Positions 17,542 to 26,347 of a DNA stretch of 64,000 bases are shown here, in pieces. This DNA comes from Lachnospiraceae bacterium AC2012. GTDB taxonomy: Bacteria; Bacillota; Clostridia; Lachnospirales; Lachnospiraceae. Below the pieces are notes generated by a model that was not told where the DNA came from, made no database searches, and was given only the letters and a program-made list of their open reading frames with translations. The position numbers were made by a program, and so were the translations under genes. The stretch is taken from contig JNIN01000001.1 of the NCBI GenBank assembly GCA_000702525.1, positions 1,870,501 through 1,934,500 on the forward strand, written 5' to 3'. Numbering within the stretch: the stretch's first letter is position 1; each line of letters opens with the position of its first letter.

Positions 17542-18366
17542 ATGAGAAAGAAGAAGAAAAGCCCATATGTAACTATTAAGAGACGTGACAATGAGAGGGC
17601 AAAGAGACATCAGAGGGAATCTCGACGTGGTTTCCACGGTTGGAAGAAATTCCTTGCAATACTTTTGATTGTTCTAGTCGTTTTAGGATTGGGCGGATTT
17701 GCTGCTTTGAATATCTATGCGGCAGATTATTATCGAGCGGATGATACGGCGACAGCCATTATGGATGCGCAGTACAACATGGACGTGCAGGATGACTATA
17801 TTGTCCTGTGGGGAAATGAAAAGGCACAGGATTATGATGCTTCCCAGGCTACGATTTTTTATCCTGGCGGCAAGGTGGAATATACAGCATATTTGCCATT
17901 GCTGCAGAGACTTCAGGAATCTGGTATGACAGTGGTTCTGGTTAAGATGCCATACAACCTTGCATTTTTCGGCGTGAATACAGCCGATGAAATCATGGCT
18001 GCATATCCGGAAATTACAACCTGGAATCTGGCGGGACATTCCTTAGGTGGTGTGGCTGCCTGTATGTACTATAGTTCCAATCCGGATAAGATTAACCGCG
18101 TGGCATTGCTTGGTTCTTATATCTATGGTGATGTGAATCGCGATAATGTAGAGGTAATCTACGGTACAGAGGATGGCTTGCTTGATACAAGTAAGATTTT
18201 AGATACGGACAATGTCGTGAAGATTCTTGGTGGTAACCATGCACAGTTCGGTAGCTATGGCGAGCAGGACGGAGATGGTGATGCAACACTTTCTTCTGAA
18301 TATCAGCAGAGAGTAGCTGCTACAGCGATGATGCTTTGGTTTATCGATGGTGAGGTCTATAACTAG
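17542..18366 (+). CDS. membrane-anchored alpha/beta hydrolase
   Basis: About 274 residues. A very basic N terminus (MRKKKKSPYVTIKRR) precedes one membrane segment (~37-60), then an extracytoplasmic hydrolase domain. The nucleophile elbow is GHSLGG, with a late GTEDGLL acid region and a GGNHAQFGSYG His. It resembles the PF12695 family. Co-transcription with the FakA-like domain suggests a lipid or ester substrate; the link is not proven. Confidence 0.8.
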   Translation: MRKKKKSPYVTIKRRDNERAKRHQRESRRGFHGWKKFLAILLIVLVVLGLGGFAALNIYAADYYRADDTATAIMDAQYNMDVQDDYIVLWGNEKAQDYDASQATIFYPGGKVEYTAYLPLLQRLQESGMTVVLVKMPYNLAFFGVNTADEIMAAYPEITTWNLAGHSLGGVAACMYYSSNPDKINRVALLGSYIYGDVNRDNVEVIYGTEDGLLDTSKILDTDNVVKILGGNHAQFGSYGEQDGDGDATLSSEYQQRVAATAMMLWFIDGEVYN

Positions 18367-18417
18367 TTTGACCTTGTTAAATGTCTTTCGTTCAGGAATG
18401 TTTACGAAGCAGAATAG

Positions 18418-18469
18418 AAAATCCCAGTGTGAATTCGGGGCATGTACCCGACTTCATGCTGGGATTTTT
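18418..18469 (+). terminator. long two-part terminator hairpin
   Basis: AAATCCCAG...CTGGGATTT outer stem with an inner TCGGG/CCCGA stem around GCATGTA, followed by TTTTT. Confidence 0.85.
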
Positions 18470-18529
18470 GTTGCCACCACCACGTTTATGCCATATGCAG
18501 GGATTTGTTGTGTGCGAAGCACAGAATCT

Positions 18530-18653
18530 CATTTCTGGCTTGATTGATTGTAAATCATGGAGCGAGCTTAGCTGTCAAGGGCGAGCCGCAAGCGGTGCGA
18601 AGCACCCTGGACAGCAAGCTCGCCCATGATAGTGTGGTGATCAAGCAGAAATG
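18530..18653. repeat. long palindromic element, copy 1
   Basis: Inverted arms CATTTCTGGCTTGAT / ATCAAGCAGAAATG and ATCATGG / CCATGAT enclose a GCTGTC/GACAGC stem and two small hairpins (CCGC-AA-GCGG and GGTGC-GAA-GCACC). A second copy at 63293-63430 differs at many paired positions yet keeps the pairing. It is non-coding. Confidence 0.75.
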
Positions 18654-18752
18654 GAAAAGAGAAGTGAGGCGTAGTCACTTGTTTTTGATGATTCGTTGTA
18701 ATTTTGCGTTGCAAGTTTTAAGCGCGGGTATATTAGGTGTTTTTTTGAGAAT

Positions 18753-19207
18753 CTTCCACCATGTCAGATTTGGATTTGGGCATATTTTGTGAACATTTGC
18801 TTCGCTCCACCATGCTCGGAGCTTTGTTTGGGCATATAACAGATTTTTCATCTCCCCTCCACCATGCCCTTTTTGGGATTTGGGCATATAGACTTGTTTT
18901 TGATTTGGCTCCACCATGTGCCCTCTTTTATTTTGGAAATATATTCACTTTTTGAACGTGCCTCCACCATCGGCGGGCATATAGCGACTTTTATTTCAGG
19001 TCTCCACCATCTGATTGGGTATATAGGAAGATTTTGATTTTCCTCCACCATAGCCAATGGTGGAGGGGTGAAGAGATATGTGCTATATGCCAAAATTCGA
19101 GAAATTAAGAAGAATTGTCATGGTGGAGGCGATGCAAAAATATGGCTCCATGCCCAAACTTGCTTTTACTTGGGTGTATAGGAGATTTTTAGATTTACCT
19201 CCACCAT
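18753..19207. repeat. array of degenerate 40/52-bp repeats
   Basis: TCCACCAT occurs at 18753, 18806, 18858, 18910, 18963, 19003, 19044 and 19200, and inverted (ATGGTGGA) at 19057 and 19120. Most copies are followed about 12-20 bases later by a GGGCATAT-like box. Spacing is 52-53 bases over the first four steps, then 40-41. The sequence between boxes is variable and AT-rich. The array fills most of the 1.19-kb space between 18367 and 19556, which contains no supported gene. Confidence 0.75.
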
Positions 19208-19424
19208 GCCTGTTTTTGGATTTGGGCATATAGAGGTTTTTTTAAGTCGTCTACACCACTTTTTCATTCGCCTTATGCATGGATAAAAGCTATATCATAA
19301 AAGTTACATCATAACAGAGCCCTAGGACAAAATTAATTCATGTAAAATTACACAAAAAGCAGAGCATGAATTTTGGCAGGATTAACAACCTTCCTTTGAT
19401 AATGGACAAATGTGGCATAAAACG

Positions 19425-19454
19425 TTGACAAAGCCCGAAAAATCAACGTATAAT
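19425..19454 (+). promoter_or_regulatory. sigma-A promoter of the iron-sulfur flavoprotein
   Basis: TTGACA, 18-base spacer, TATAAT; both hexamers are perfect. Confidence 0.8.
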
Positions 19455-19467
19455 AGATGTGAAGATT

Positions 19468-19485
19468 ATGTTATAAATTTAACAA
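19468..19485. promoter_or_regulatory. Rex-like operator
   Basis: ATGTTATAAATTTAACAA matches the clostridial Rex pattern TTGTTAA-N4-TTAACAA at 12 of 14 defined positions. It lies just after the promoter -10, where a repressor would block the polymerase. Redox (NADH/NAD+) control of the downstream flavoprotein would fit. Confidence 0.5.
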
Positions 19486-19556
19486 TTGACCGTTTCAAGG
19501 GTGGACGAAACGACAAAAATGTTAAGTATCATAAAGAGGGAAAGAGGTAAATAAAT

Positions 19557-22337
19557 ATGGCAAAGAATGATCCTAACTATCCATTACGCCCAGAGTGCGC
19601 TAATGTAGATGGTCCTATTCGCGAACCTATCGTTAAGTTAGGTAAGATGATTACGGATCGTGCAAAGATCAAATTAGGACTTGAGAAGATTACAAAGGAT
19701 GACCCGGAATACTGGGCTGTTGCTAGACTTTGTACGGATGAAGAGGCAGAATTTGTTATTAAGAACTTTGGGGGTATTCGTAAACCAAAGACTTTTGCAC
19801 AGCTGAAAGCTTCATCTGGACTACCAGATGACAAGTTGAATGCAATCTTAGAGCATATCTCTTATACAGGTCTCGTTGAGTGGAATTATGAAAATGAAGC
19901 TCACGAAAAACAGTGGGTTCTCCCAATGTTTGTACCTGGTTCAGGCGAATTCTCTAACATGAATAAAGACTTAATTGAAGAACATCCAGAACTTGGTATG
20001 TTCTTTGAACATATGACGAGACTTCCATTGGAAGGTTTAACACATATGGTACCACCAGGAGGCGCTGGTATCGGTATGCACGTTATTCCGGTCGAGAAGG
20101 AAGTAGAGATGTGTAACGAATCTATTTCCATCGAACATATCTCACACTGGCTTGAGAAATATGAAGGCAAGTATGCGGCATCCCCATGTTCTTGCCGTCG
20201 TTCCCGCAAGACATACGGTGAAGGATGCGCGGATGTAGAAGATGATTGGTGTATCGCTGTTGGTGATATGGCAGACTACGTTGTTGAGACGAATAAGGGT
20301 GGTCGTTATATTACAAAAGAAGAAGCGCTCGAGATTTTCAAGAAGGGTGAAGAGAATGGTTTCGTTCATCAGATTACGAATATCGATGGCGAGAACAAGA
20401 TTTTCGCAATCTGTAACTGTAATGTCAATGTATGTTATGCACTTCGTACATCACAGTTATTCAATACACCAAACCTCTCACGTTCCGCTTATGTAGCACA
20501 TGTAGATAAGCAGAACTGCGTGGCTTGTGGACGATGCGTAGAAGTATGTCCAGCCGGTGCAGCAACACTGGGACAGAAGTTATGCAAGAGAGATGGTTCA
20601 GAAGTAGAGTATCCAAAGCAGGTTCTTCCAACAGAGAAGAAGTGGACAGAGGATGACTGGAACTGGAATTATCGTGATGACAACCGTATTGAAACACATG
20701 AATCCGGTACGGCACCATGTAAGACAGCATGCCCTGCACATATCGCAATCCAGGGTTACTTAAAGCTTGCTGCACAGGGTAGATATCGCGATGCATTAGA
20801 ATTGATTAAGAAGAACAATCCACTTCCTGCAATTTGCGGACATATCTGTAACAGACGTTGTGAAGATGCATGTACACGTGGAACCATCGATCGCGCTGTT
20901 GCCATTGATGAAGTTAAGAAGTTTATTGCGATGCAGGATCTGAATGCAGATACAAGATTCATCCCTAAGAAGGTAATTCCTAAGGTACAGGGTGAATTTG
21001 ACGAGAAGATTGCCATCATCGGTGGTGGTCCAGCAGGCCTTTCTTGTGCCTTCTATCTTGCAGAAAAGGGTTATAGACCTACAATCTTCGAAAAGAATGA
21101 ACGCGCGGGTGGTATGCTCGTATATGGTATCCCAAGCTTCAAGCTTGAGAAGGATGTTGTTCAGGCAGAAATCGACATCATCAAGGAGATGGGTGTTGAG
21201 ATTAAGACTGGCGTAGAAGTTGGTAAAGACATTACGTTAGATGAACTTCGTGCACAGGGTTACAAGGCATTCTATATCGCCATCGGTTGCCAGGGCGGCC
21301 GTAAGGTTGGCGTGGCTGGAGAAGACGCCGTAGGTGTTACAACAGCGGTAGATTTCCTTCGTGAAATCAATGGAACAGAGAAGTATGACATCCAGGGTGA
21401 TGTAGTCGTTGTCGGTGGTGGAAATGTTGCGATCGACTGTTCTAGAGATGCCGTACGTGTCGGAGCTCCTAAGGTTACACAGCTTTGCTTAGAGTCACGT
21501 GATATCATGCCAGCATCTGATGAAGAAGTAGCAGAAGCTACCGAAGATGGTGTTGAAATCAAGTGCGGTTGGGGCCCTAAGGAAATTCTCGTAGATGAGA
21601 ATAACCATGTGAAGGGAATTGTCTTCAAGAAGTGCTTATCTGTGAAAGATGAGACGGGACGTTTCAATCCTATGTATGATGAAAATGATACAATTACCAT
21701 CGAATGTAAGCATGTTGTACTTGCTGTTGGACAGAGCATTGTCTGGGGCGACTTACTTGCAAATGAGAAGGTAGAACTTGGTCGTGGAAATGGTGCGGTT
21801 GCGGATGCCGTTACATACCAGACAGCACAGCCGGATATCTTCGTTGGCGGTGATGTTTATACGGGACCTAAGTTTGCAATCGATGCTATTGCAGCAGGTA
21901 AAGAGGGTGCGATCTCTATTCACCGTTTTGTACAGCCAAATAGTAGTCTTACCATTGGACGTAATCCAAATCATTATATCGAGTTGGATAAGAATGATAT
22001 CTATGTGGAATCTTATGATAATTCTTCTAGACAGATTCCAGGTCACAATGACAAGATTGAGAAGAAGTCCTTCCGTGATGCGAAGCTCGTATTTACAGAG
22101 GAACAGGTAAAGAAGGAAACGGCACGTTGCCTTGGTTGTGGAGCATCTATTATCGATGCAAATCGTTGTATCGGTTGCGGACTCTGTACAACACGTTGTG
22201 AATTTGATGCGATTCATCTTCATCGCGATCGTCCAGAATGTTCTAGAATGGATCGTTCAGAAGATAAGTTTAAGAGAATTCTTCCATATGCTGCAAAGCA
22301 GGCAATCCATATTAAATTACATGGAAAGAAGAATTAA
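19557..22337 (+). CDS. multidomain iron-sulfur / GltD-like FAD-NAD(P)-dependent oxidoreductase
   Basis: 926 residues, cytoplasmic. The N-terminal ~310 residues form a Cys-rich module (PCSCRRSRKTYGEGC near 210-224, ICNCNVNVC near 286-293). A [4Fe-4S] ferredoxin motif follows (CVACGRCVEVCP, 321-332). The GltD-like part has APCKTACPAHIAIQ, the CNRRCEDAC cluster, a first dinucleotide fold GGGPAGLSCAF (~489) and a second GGGNVAIDCSRDA. A C-terminal pair of clusters ends the protein (CLGCG...CIGCGLCTTRC). It likely moves electrons between NAD(P)H and ferredoxin or another partner. The partner is unknown. hypA follows 37 bases later. Confidence 0.8.
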   Translation: MAKNDPNYPLRPECANVDGPIREPIVKLGKMITDRAKIKLGLEKITKDDPEYWAVARLCTDEEAEFVIKNFGGIRKPKTFAQLKASSGLPDDKLNAILEHISYTGLVEWNYENEAHEKQWVLPMFVPGSGEFSNMNKDLIEEHPELGMFFEHMTRLPLEGLTHMVPPGGAGIGMHVIPVEKEVEMCNESISIEHISHWLEKYEGKYAASPCSCRRSRKTYGEGCADVEDDWCIAVGDMADYVVETNKGGRYITKEEALEIFKKGEENGFVHQITNIDGENKIFAICNCNVNVCYALRTSQLFNTPNLSRSAYVAHVDKQNCVACGRCVEVCPAGAATLGQKLCKRDGSEVEYPKQVLPTEKKWTEDDWNWNYRDDNRIETHESGTAPCKTACPAHIAIQGYLKLAAQGRYRDALELIKKNNPLPAICGHICNRRCEDACTRGTIDRAVAIDEVKKFIAMQDLNADTRFIPKKVIPKVQGEFDEKIAIIGGGPAGLSCAFYLAEKGYRPTIFEKNERAGGMLVYGIPSFKLEKDVVQAEIDIIKEMGVEIKTGVEVGKDITLDELRAQGYKAFYIAIGCQGGRKVGVAGEDAVGVTTAVDFLREINGTEKYDIQGDVVVVGGGNVAIDCSRDAVRVGAPKVTQLCLESRDIMPASDEEVAEATEDGVEIKCGWGPKEILVDENNHVKGIVFKKCLSVKDETGRFNPMYDENDTITIECKHVVLAVGQSIVWGDLLANEKVELGRGNGAVADAVTYQTAQPDIFVGGDVYTGPKFAIDAIAAGKEGAISIHRFVQPNSSLTIGRNPNHYIELDKNDIYVESYDNSSRQIPGHNDKIEKKSFRDAKLVFTEEQVKKETARCLGCGASIIDANRCIGCGLCTTRCEFDAIHLHRDRPECSRMDRSEDKFKRILPYAAKQAIHIKLHGKKN

Positions 22338-22374
22338 TGCTTACGAGAAATAGAGATTAGGTTAGGTTATATAG

Positions 22375-22719
22375 ATGCATGAATTAGGAGTTGTGTTTCA
22401 TGTCATAGATCAGATCGAGGAATTGGCGGAGGAAAACAAGCTGACCGAGGTGTCTACCGTGACACTTCAGCTCGGCGAGGTTTCTGCAGTCATTCCGGAA
22501 TATCTGGTGGATTGTTGGAATTGGGCAGTGAAGAAACACGAGATTATGAAAGAGTGTAAGTTGAATATCGAGAAGATTCACGCGGTTACCTACTGCGAGG
22601 ATTGTAAGGAGACTTACGCAACAGTAGAACACGGTAAGACCTGTCCGCATTGTGGATCGGAACATACTTACCTGGTGACAGGAAATGAGTTTTTGATTAA
22701 AGAGATAGAAGCTTGTTAG
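22375..22719 (+). CDS. hypA: hydrogenase/urease nickel incorporation protein HypA
   Basis: 114 residues. It starts with the invariant MHEL nickel-binding motif. It has the HypA zinc site as two CxxC pairs (YCEDCKET and TCPHCGSE). HypA delivers nickel to [NiFe] hydrogenase precursors. No hypB-F or hydrogenase gene is in the window. It follows the iron-sulfur flavoprotein closely, which suggests either a nickel-enzyme link or a separate role. Confidence 0.85.
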   Translation: MHELGVVFHVIDQIEELAEENKLTEVSTVTLQLGEVSAVIPEYLVDCWNWAVKKHEIMKECKLNIEKIHAVTYCEDCKETYATVEHGKTCPHCGSEHTYLVTGNEFLIKEIEAC

Positions 22720-22734
22720 AGGGGATGTATTTCT

Positions 22735-23778
22735 ATGCATTTACAAGGATTTCTTTCCTCCGATTCGATTGGTCAATTACTCTTTAGCATACTGAAAGTA
22801 TATTTGCTTTTGTCCTTTGTATGGACATGGGTTTTACTGATTCACATGTATGCCGTGGAGCGACGCGTGAACGATCGGAAAAAAGGGAAAAAACGAATCA
22901 TAGAACTGTCAAAACAGGGGCGCTGGAAACAGACGCCCCTTTATTCGATGCAGGAGATTCGTTCGAAGAAAGCGCTTGCGGAAGTACGACTTTCCGTATT
23001 TCCAAATGATACCGGGGAGAAACGAAAGTATGCGATTGTCTGCCCCGGCGGTGGCTATGCACATCTGACTACGATACAGGAGGCCTATCCGGTAGCTGCC
23101 AGATTGAATGAATTAGGCTATACAGCCTTTGTTTTGGAATACAGGACGGGAGTGCATTGCTCCGATTACGCACCGATGCATGATTTGGCGCGAGCTGTAA
23201 GGTATATTACGGAACATGCAGAGGAATATCATGTCCTTCCGGATGATTATGCGATTATTGGTTTTTCCGCCGGTGGAAATCTGGCGGGAATCTATGGAAC
23301 GCATGAATATGGATATGAAAAGTATGGTACGAAGAAACCGGGAGCACTGATTCTTGGTTATCCATGGACGAATGTAAACCATTGGTTGAGACATCCCTAC
23401 TGGAATATCTGGCAGGGCCTGATGGGCATCTGGTTTAGCGAGCGTGGGAATGTCTTTATGTTCGGTTTCCGTAATACGAAGGAAAATCGTGAATCACTCT
23501 GTGTACAGAACTGGATTACGGAGGATTATCCTCCGGTCTATATGTTTGCGGGAGGACAGGATATTATCGTTCCGGCGAATGCGCATACGGATGTGTTACA
23601 TCGGGCGTTGCAGATTTATGGTGTCAAACATATCTATCAGAAATATTTTCGCATCCCGCATGGAATCGGACTTGGCGTTGGTTCGGAAGCCGATGGATGG
23701 CTTGAGGAAGCGATTCATTTCTGGGAGACAGAGACAGAATTACGAGAAAAAGAAACGGAATCACGGGAGAAAGAATAG
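22735..23778 (+). CDS. membrane-anchored alpha/beta hydrolase (acetyl-esterase/BD-FAE-like)
   Basis: 347 residues. One N-terminal membrane segment (~12-40) precedes the hydrolase domain: CPGGGYAHL oxyanion region (~104), GFSAGGNLAG nucleophile elbow (~178), an acidic residue in FAGGQDIIVP and His in RIPHGIGLG. This resembles esterase/acetylxylan-esterase-like proteins. The C terminus is an unusual Glu/Lys-rich repeat (TELREKETESREKE). The spacing of 15 bases from hypA suggests one transcript. Confidence 0.8.
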   Translation: MHLQGFLSSDSIGQLLFSILKVYLLLSFVWTWVLLIHMYAVERRVNDRKKGKKRIIELSKQGRWKQTPLYSMQEIRSKKALAEVRLSVFPNDTGEKRKYAIVCPGGGYAHLTTIQEAYPVAARLNELGYTAFVLEYRTGVHCSDYAPMHDLARAVRYITEHAEEYHVLPDDYAIIGFSAGGNLAGIYGTHEYGYEKYGTKKPGALILGYPWTNVNHWLRHPYWNIWQGLMGIWFSERGNVFMFGFRNTKENRESLCVQNWITEDYPPVYMFAGGQDIIVPANAHTDVLHRALQIYGVKHIYQKYFRIPHGIGLGVGSEADGWLEEAIHFWETETELREKETESREKE

Positions 23779-23787
23779 ACAGAGAAG

Positions 23788-23836
23788 AAAAGACTATGAA
23801 TCCACTCGGAAGGGAGCGGTTCATAGTCTTTTTAAA
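23788..23836 (+). terminator. intrinsic terminator
   Basis: Twelve-bp perfect stem AAGACTATGAA/TTCATAGTCTT with a 19-base loop, then TTTTT; it could act in both directions between convergent genes. Confidence 0.85.
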
Positions 23837-23848
23837 TGAGACGCAACT

Positions 23849-24460
23849 TTAAGATTCTTCTGGAATGAATCTCTTTGCTAATTCACAGATCAATTCAACA
23901 CATGTGTCATCACCGAGTGAGCCACTATCCAGAGCTAAATCATAGTTCTGATAATCGCCCCAATGCTGATCTGTGTAATATTTGTAATACGTGCGACGCT
24001 GTTTGTCTTTCTTTACAATACGCTTCTTTGTATCGACATTCTTAATGATTCCATAACGCTCATTGACGCGGGCGATACGGTGAATCATATCTGCGTGAAT
24101 CAATACGTTCATACATGGTATTTCTGCGTTCTTCAGGATGTAATCAGAACAGCGACCAACGATGACGCATGGTCCCTTCTTCGCAGCGTCGAGAATAACC
24201 TTTCGCTGTGCTAAGAAGATTTCGTCCTGAGGACTCTGGAAATACATTGCACTTGCCGCAGAGATATCGAACCACTTGTTTGCGGAAGAAGTATCTTCAC
24301 CCTGTTCTTCGATTAACTCCTTGGCATAGCCACATTCAACAGCTGCCTGAGTTACAATCTCTCCATCATAAAATGGAATATCTAACTTCTTTGCAACAGC
24401 TTCCCCGATACTATGGCCGCCACTACCGAATTCTCTACTGATAGTAATTACTGGATACAT
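23849..24460 (-). CDS. cytidylate kinase-like family protein
   Basis: 203 residues with an N-terminal P-loop-like region (ITISREFGSGGHSIGEAVAKKL), then FYDGEIV and VIVGRCSDYIL, then basic LID residues (KDKQRRTYYKYYTD). This is the cytidylate-kinase-like AAA_26 (PF13189) family widespread in Firmicutes, which is distinct from Cmk and whose substrate is not established. It is convergent with the esterase and divergent from the alarmone synthetase. Confidence 0.8.
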   Translation of the reverse strand: MYPVITISREFGSGGHSIGEAVAKKLDIPFYDGEIVTQAAVECGYAKELIEEQGEDTSSANKWFDISAASAMYFQSPQDEIFLAQRKVILDAAKKGPCVIVGRCSDYILKNAEIPCMNVLIHADMIHRIARVNERYGIIKNVDTKKRIVKKDKQRRTYYKYYTDQHWGDYQNYDLALDSGSLGDDTCVELICELAKRFIPEES

Positions 24461-24647
24461 AAGGCAAGCCCCCTTTCTCTGTGTAATTTCATCTTATGGA
24501 ATTTTTGCATAAAAGTCAAATTAAAAAAGCTGGAAATTTATAGAAAATTTACAATTCCGTAACGGTATGTTCAGAGTCTTCGGTTATAATAGAACATGGT
24601 TGTGAGAAATCATAACGAACGAGAAATGTGAAATGAGAGGCAGAATT

Positions 24648-25355
24648 ATGGCACAGACAGCAGTAGCGAAGGAAATTATCGTTCATGAACTTGTCCCGGT
24701 GAAGGGAATTAATGACGATATGCGCCATATGGCAGATATCGGTGAAGAGTTCAATCGAACGATGGAACCCATCCTCCGTATGTATAATGCGGCAATGAAT
24801 ATGACAGAAACCAGGATGGATATCATAAAAGATGAATTTAAATATCGAAATATGAGAGTACCGATTCATCATATTGATACTCGTTTAAAATCATTAAAGA
24901 GTATATTGGGGAAATTACAGAAGAAGCATCTGGATCTGACGATTACAGCGGCCTGCAATAATTTATTTGATATTGCGGGCGTCCGCGTGGTTTGTCCTTA
25001 TGTGAAGGATGTATATCTGATTCGTGATCGTATTATGGATCAGGATGATATTCAGGTGATGGAAATAAAGGATTATATCCAGAATCCAAAGCCAAATGGA
25101 TATCGCAGTCTCCATATGATTATCCGGGTTCCGGTATATTTCATGAACAGAAAGCAACTGGTACCGGTGGAGGTACAGATTCGTACGGAATCGATGGATC
25201 TCTGGGCAAGTTTGGAACATGATATTAAATATAAGTCACTCTATACAGACGAGGACTGTGATATCGATTTTTCTGAGGAGTTACTTGAGGCAAGTAGATT
25301 GATTTATCAGGCGGAAGCCAAGATGGAGAAGATGAATAATTACCTTGAAGGATAA
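24648..25355 (+). CDS. small alarmone synthetase (GTP pyrophosphokinase, RelQ-like)
   Basis: About 235 residues: a synthetase domain only, no hydrolase or regulatory domains. Visible RelA/SpoT motifs are DIAGVRVVCPY, KPNGYRSLHMII and VEVQIRTESMDLWASLEHDIKYK, including the catalytic Glu of EVQIRT. It makes (p)ppGpp-type alarmones. GAGAGG lies seven bases before ATG 24648, preferred over the in-frame ATG 24633. A TATAAT-like box (24584-24589) precedes the gene. Confidence 0.88.
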   Translation: MAQTAVAKEIIVHELVPVKGINDDMRHMADIGEEFNRTMEPILRMYNAAMNMTETRMDIIKDEFKYRNMRVPIHHIDTRLKSLKSILGKLQKKHLDLTITAACNNLFDIAGVRVVCPYVKDVYLIRDRIMDQDDIQVMEIKDYIQNPKPNGYRSLHMIIRVPVYFMNRKQLVPVEVQIRTESMDLWASLEHDIKYKSLYTDEDCDIDFSEELLEASRLIYQAEAKMEKMNNYLEG

Positions 25356-25396
25356 CGAAAACAGAATAGAAAATAGAATAACGAATTAGAATAACG

Positions 25397-25430
25397 AAAA
25401 GGGGCGATCACTACTGATCGTCCCTTTTGT
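25397..25430. terminator. hairpin between convergent genes
   Basis: AAAAGGG-CGATCA / TGATCG-CCCTTTT stem with a four-base loop. The minus-strand transporter stop codon lies in the loop. It can serve both directions. Confidence 0.8.
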
Positions 25431-26301
25431 TGTAGAAAAACATAGCAATTCCAGCCCCGCAGATAATGAGGTATCCGAGGATACTCAAGTAGTCTGGTAG
25501 TTCTCCAAGGAGAATCATACCAAAGAGTGCTGCGAATATGATTTGTGTGTAGTCGTAGACGGAAATCTCGCTTGCCGGTGCATAGGTGTAGGCAGCCGTG
25601 ATGGAGAACTGACCTCCTGCGGCAGCAAGTCCTGCAAGGAATAAAAATCCAATCTGTGTTGCCGTTGGCATGACGAAGACCGGCAGCATAAATGGTACCG
25701 ACATAAGGCAGGAGAAAACGGAGAAGAACAGGACAATCTGTGGTCCCTTTACACCGTTTTGTGTAGCCTTTCGTACATACGTGTAAGCAAGTCCGGCTCC
25801 CATTCCTCCGAGCATTCCGATAAATGCTGGAAATGCTGCGATTCCGCCGGTTGGCTTCAGGATACATAGAGCCCCGACAAAGGCGGTAATAACAAATCCA
25901 AGCTGTATTGGTTGAATCCGCTCCTTCAGCGCAAAGTATGAGAAAAGGATGGCAAAGAAGGGGGATAATTTATTCAGCATATTTGCATCCGCAATGACCA
26001 GATGATCAATGGCATAGTAATTGCAGAAGATACCGACCGTTCCAGCGGTTGCACGAATCAGAAGATATTTGAGATTTTTCTTCTCCTCGATGCGATAGGG
26101 AATCTGCTTTTTTTGCATGGCATAGACAGCGAATACAATGGCAACGAGATTCCGCCAGAAACTCTTTTCAAAAGATGGTAAATCGCCAGATAATCTGACA
26201 AATAAACTCATAAGCGAGAAAAAGAAAGCTGCGCTTATGACACATAGAATACCTTTTGTTTTCTTATTCAAAATTTGCTCCAATCTAGTGATCTTTGTCA
26301 C
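25411..26301 (-). CDS. EamA/DMT family transporter
   Basis: 296 residues with ten membrane segments in two EamA repeats (first repeat from about residue 18, second from about 155). The late GMILLGELPDYLSILGYLIICG segment is typical of the family. It probably exports amino acids or related metabolites. It is divergent from the arginase-family gene, with only 46 bases between the starts, so regulatory sites may be shared. Confidence 0.85.
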   Translation of the reverse strand: MTKITRLEQILNKKTKGILCVISAAFFFSLMSLFVRLSGDLPSFEKSFWRNLVAIVFAVYAMQKKQIPYRIEEKKNLKYLLIRATAGTVGIFCNYYAIDHLVIADANMLNKLSPFFAILFSYFALKERIQPIQLGFVITAFVGALCILKPTGGIAAFPAFIGMLGGMGAGLAYTYVRKATQNGVKGPQIVLFFSVFSCLMSVPFMLPVFVMPTATQIGFLFLAGLAAAGGQFSITAAYTYAPASEISVYDYTQIIFAALFGMILLGELPDYLSILGYLIICGAGIAMFFYNKRDDQ

Positions 26302-26347
26302 AGTGATGATTATAACACAAGAAGTGATAGAATGAAGGGGAGAGTGA

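Noticed and set aside
18675-19093. Two minus-strand frames of about 80 residues with recurring CPNP and WW motifs
   Set aside because: They are translations of the 40/52-bp repeat array. The period is not a multiple of three and no ribosome site precedes them.
18753-19207. CRISPR array
   Set aside because: Repeats are short boxes with inexact spacing and inverted copies, and no cas genes are present.
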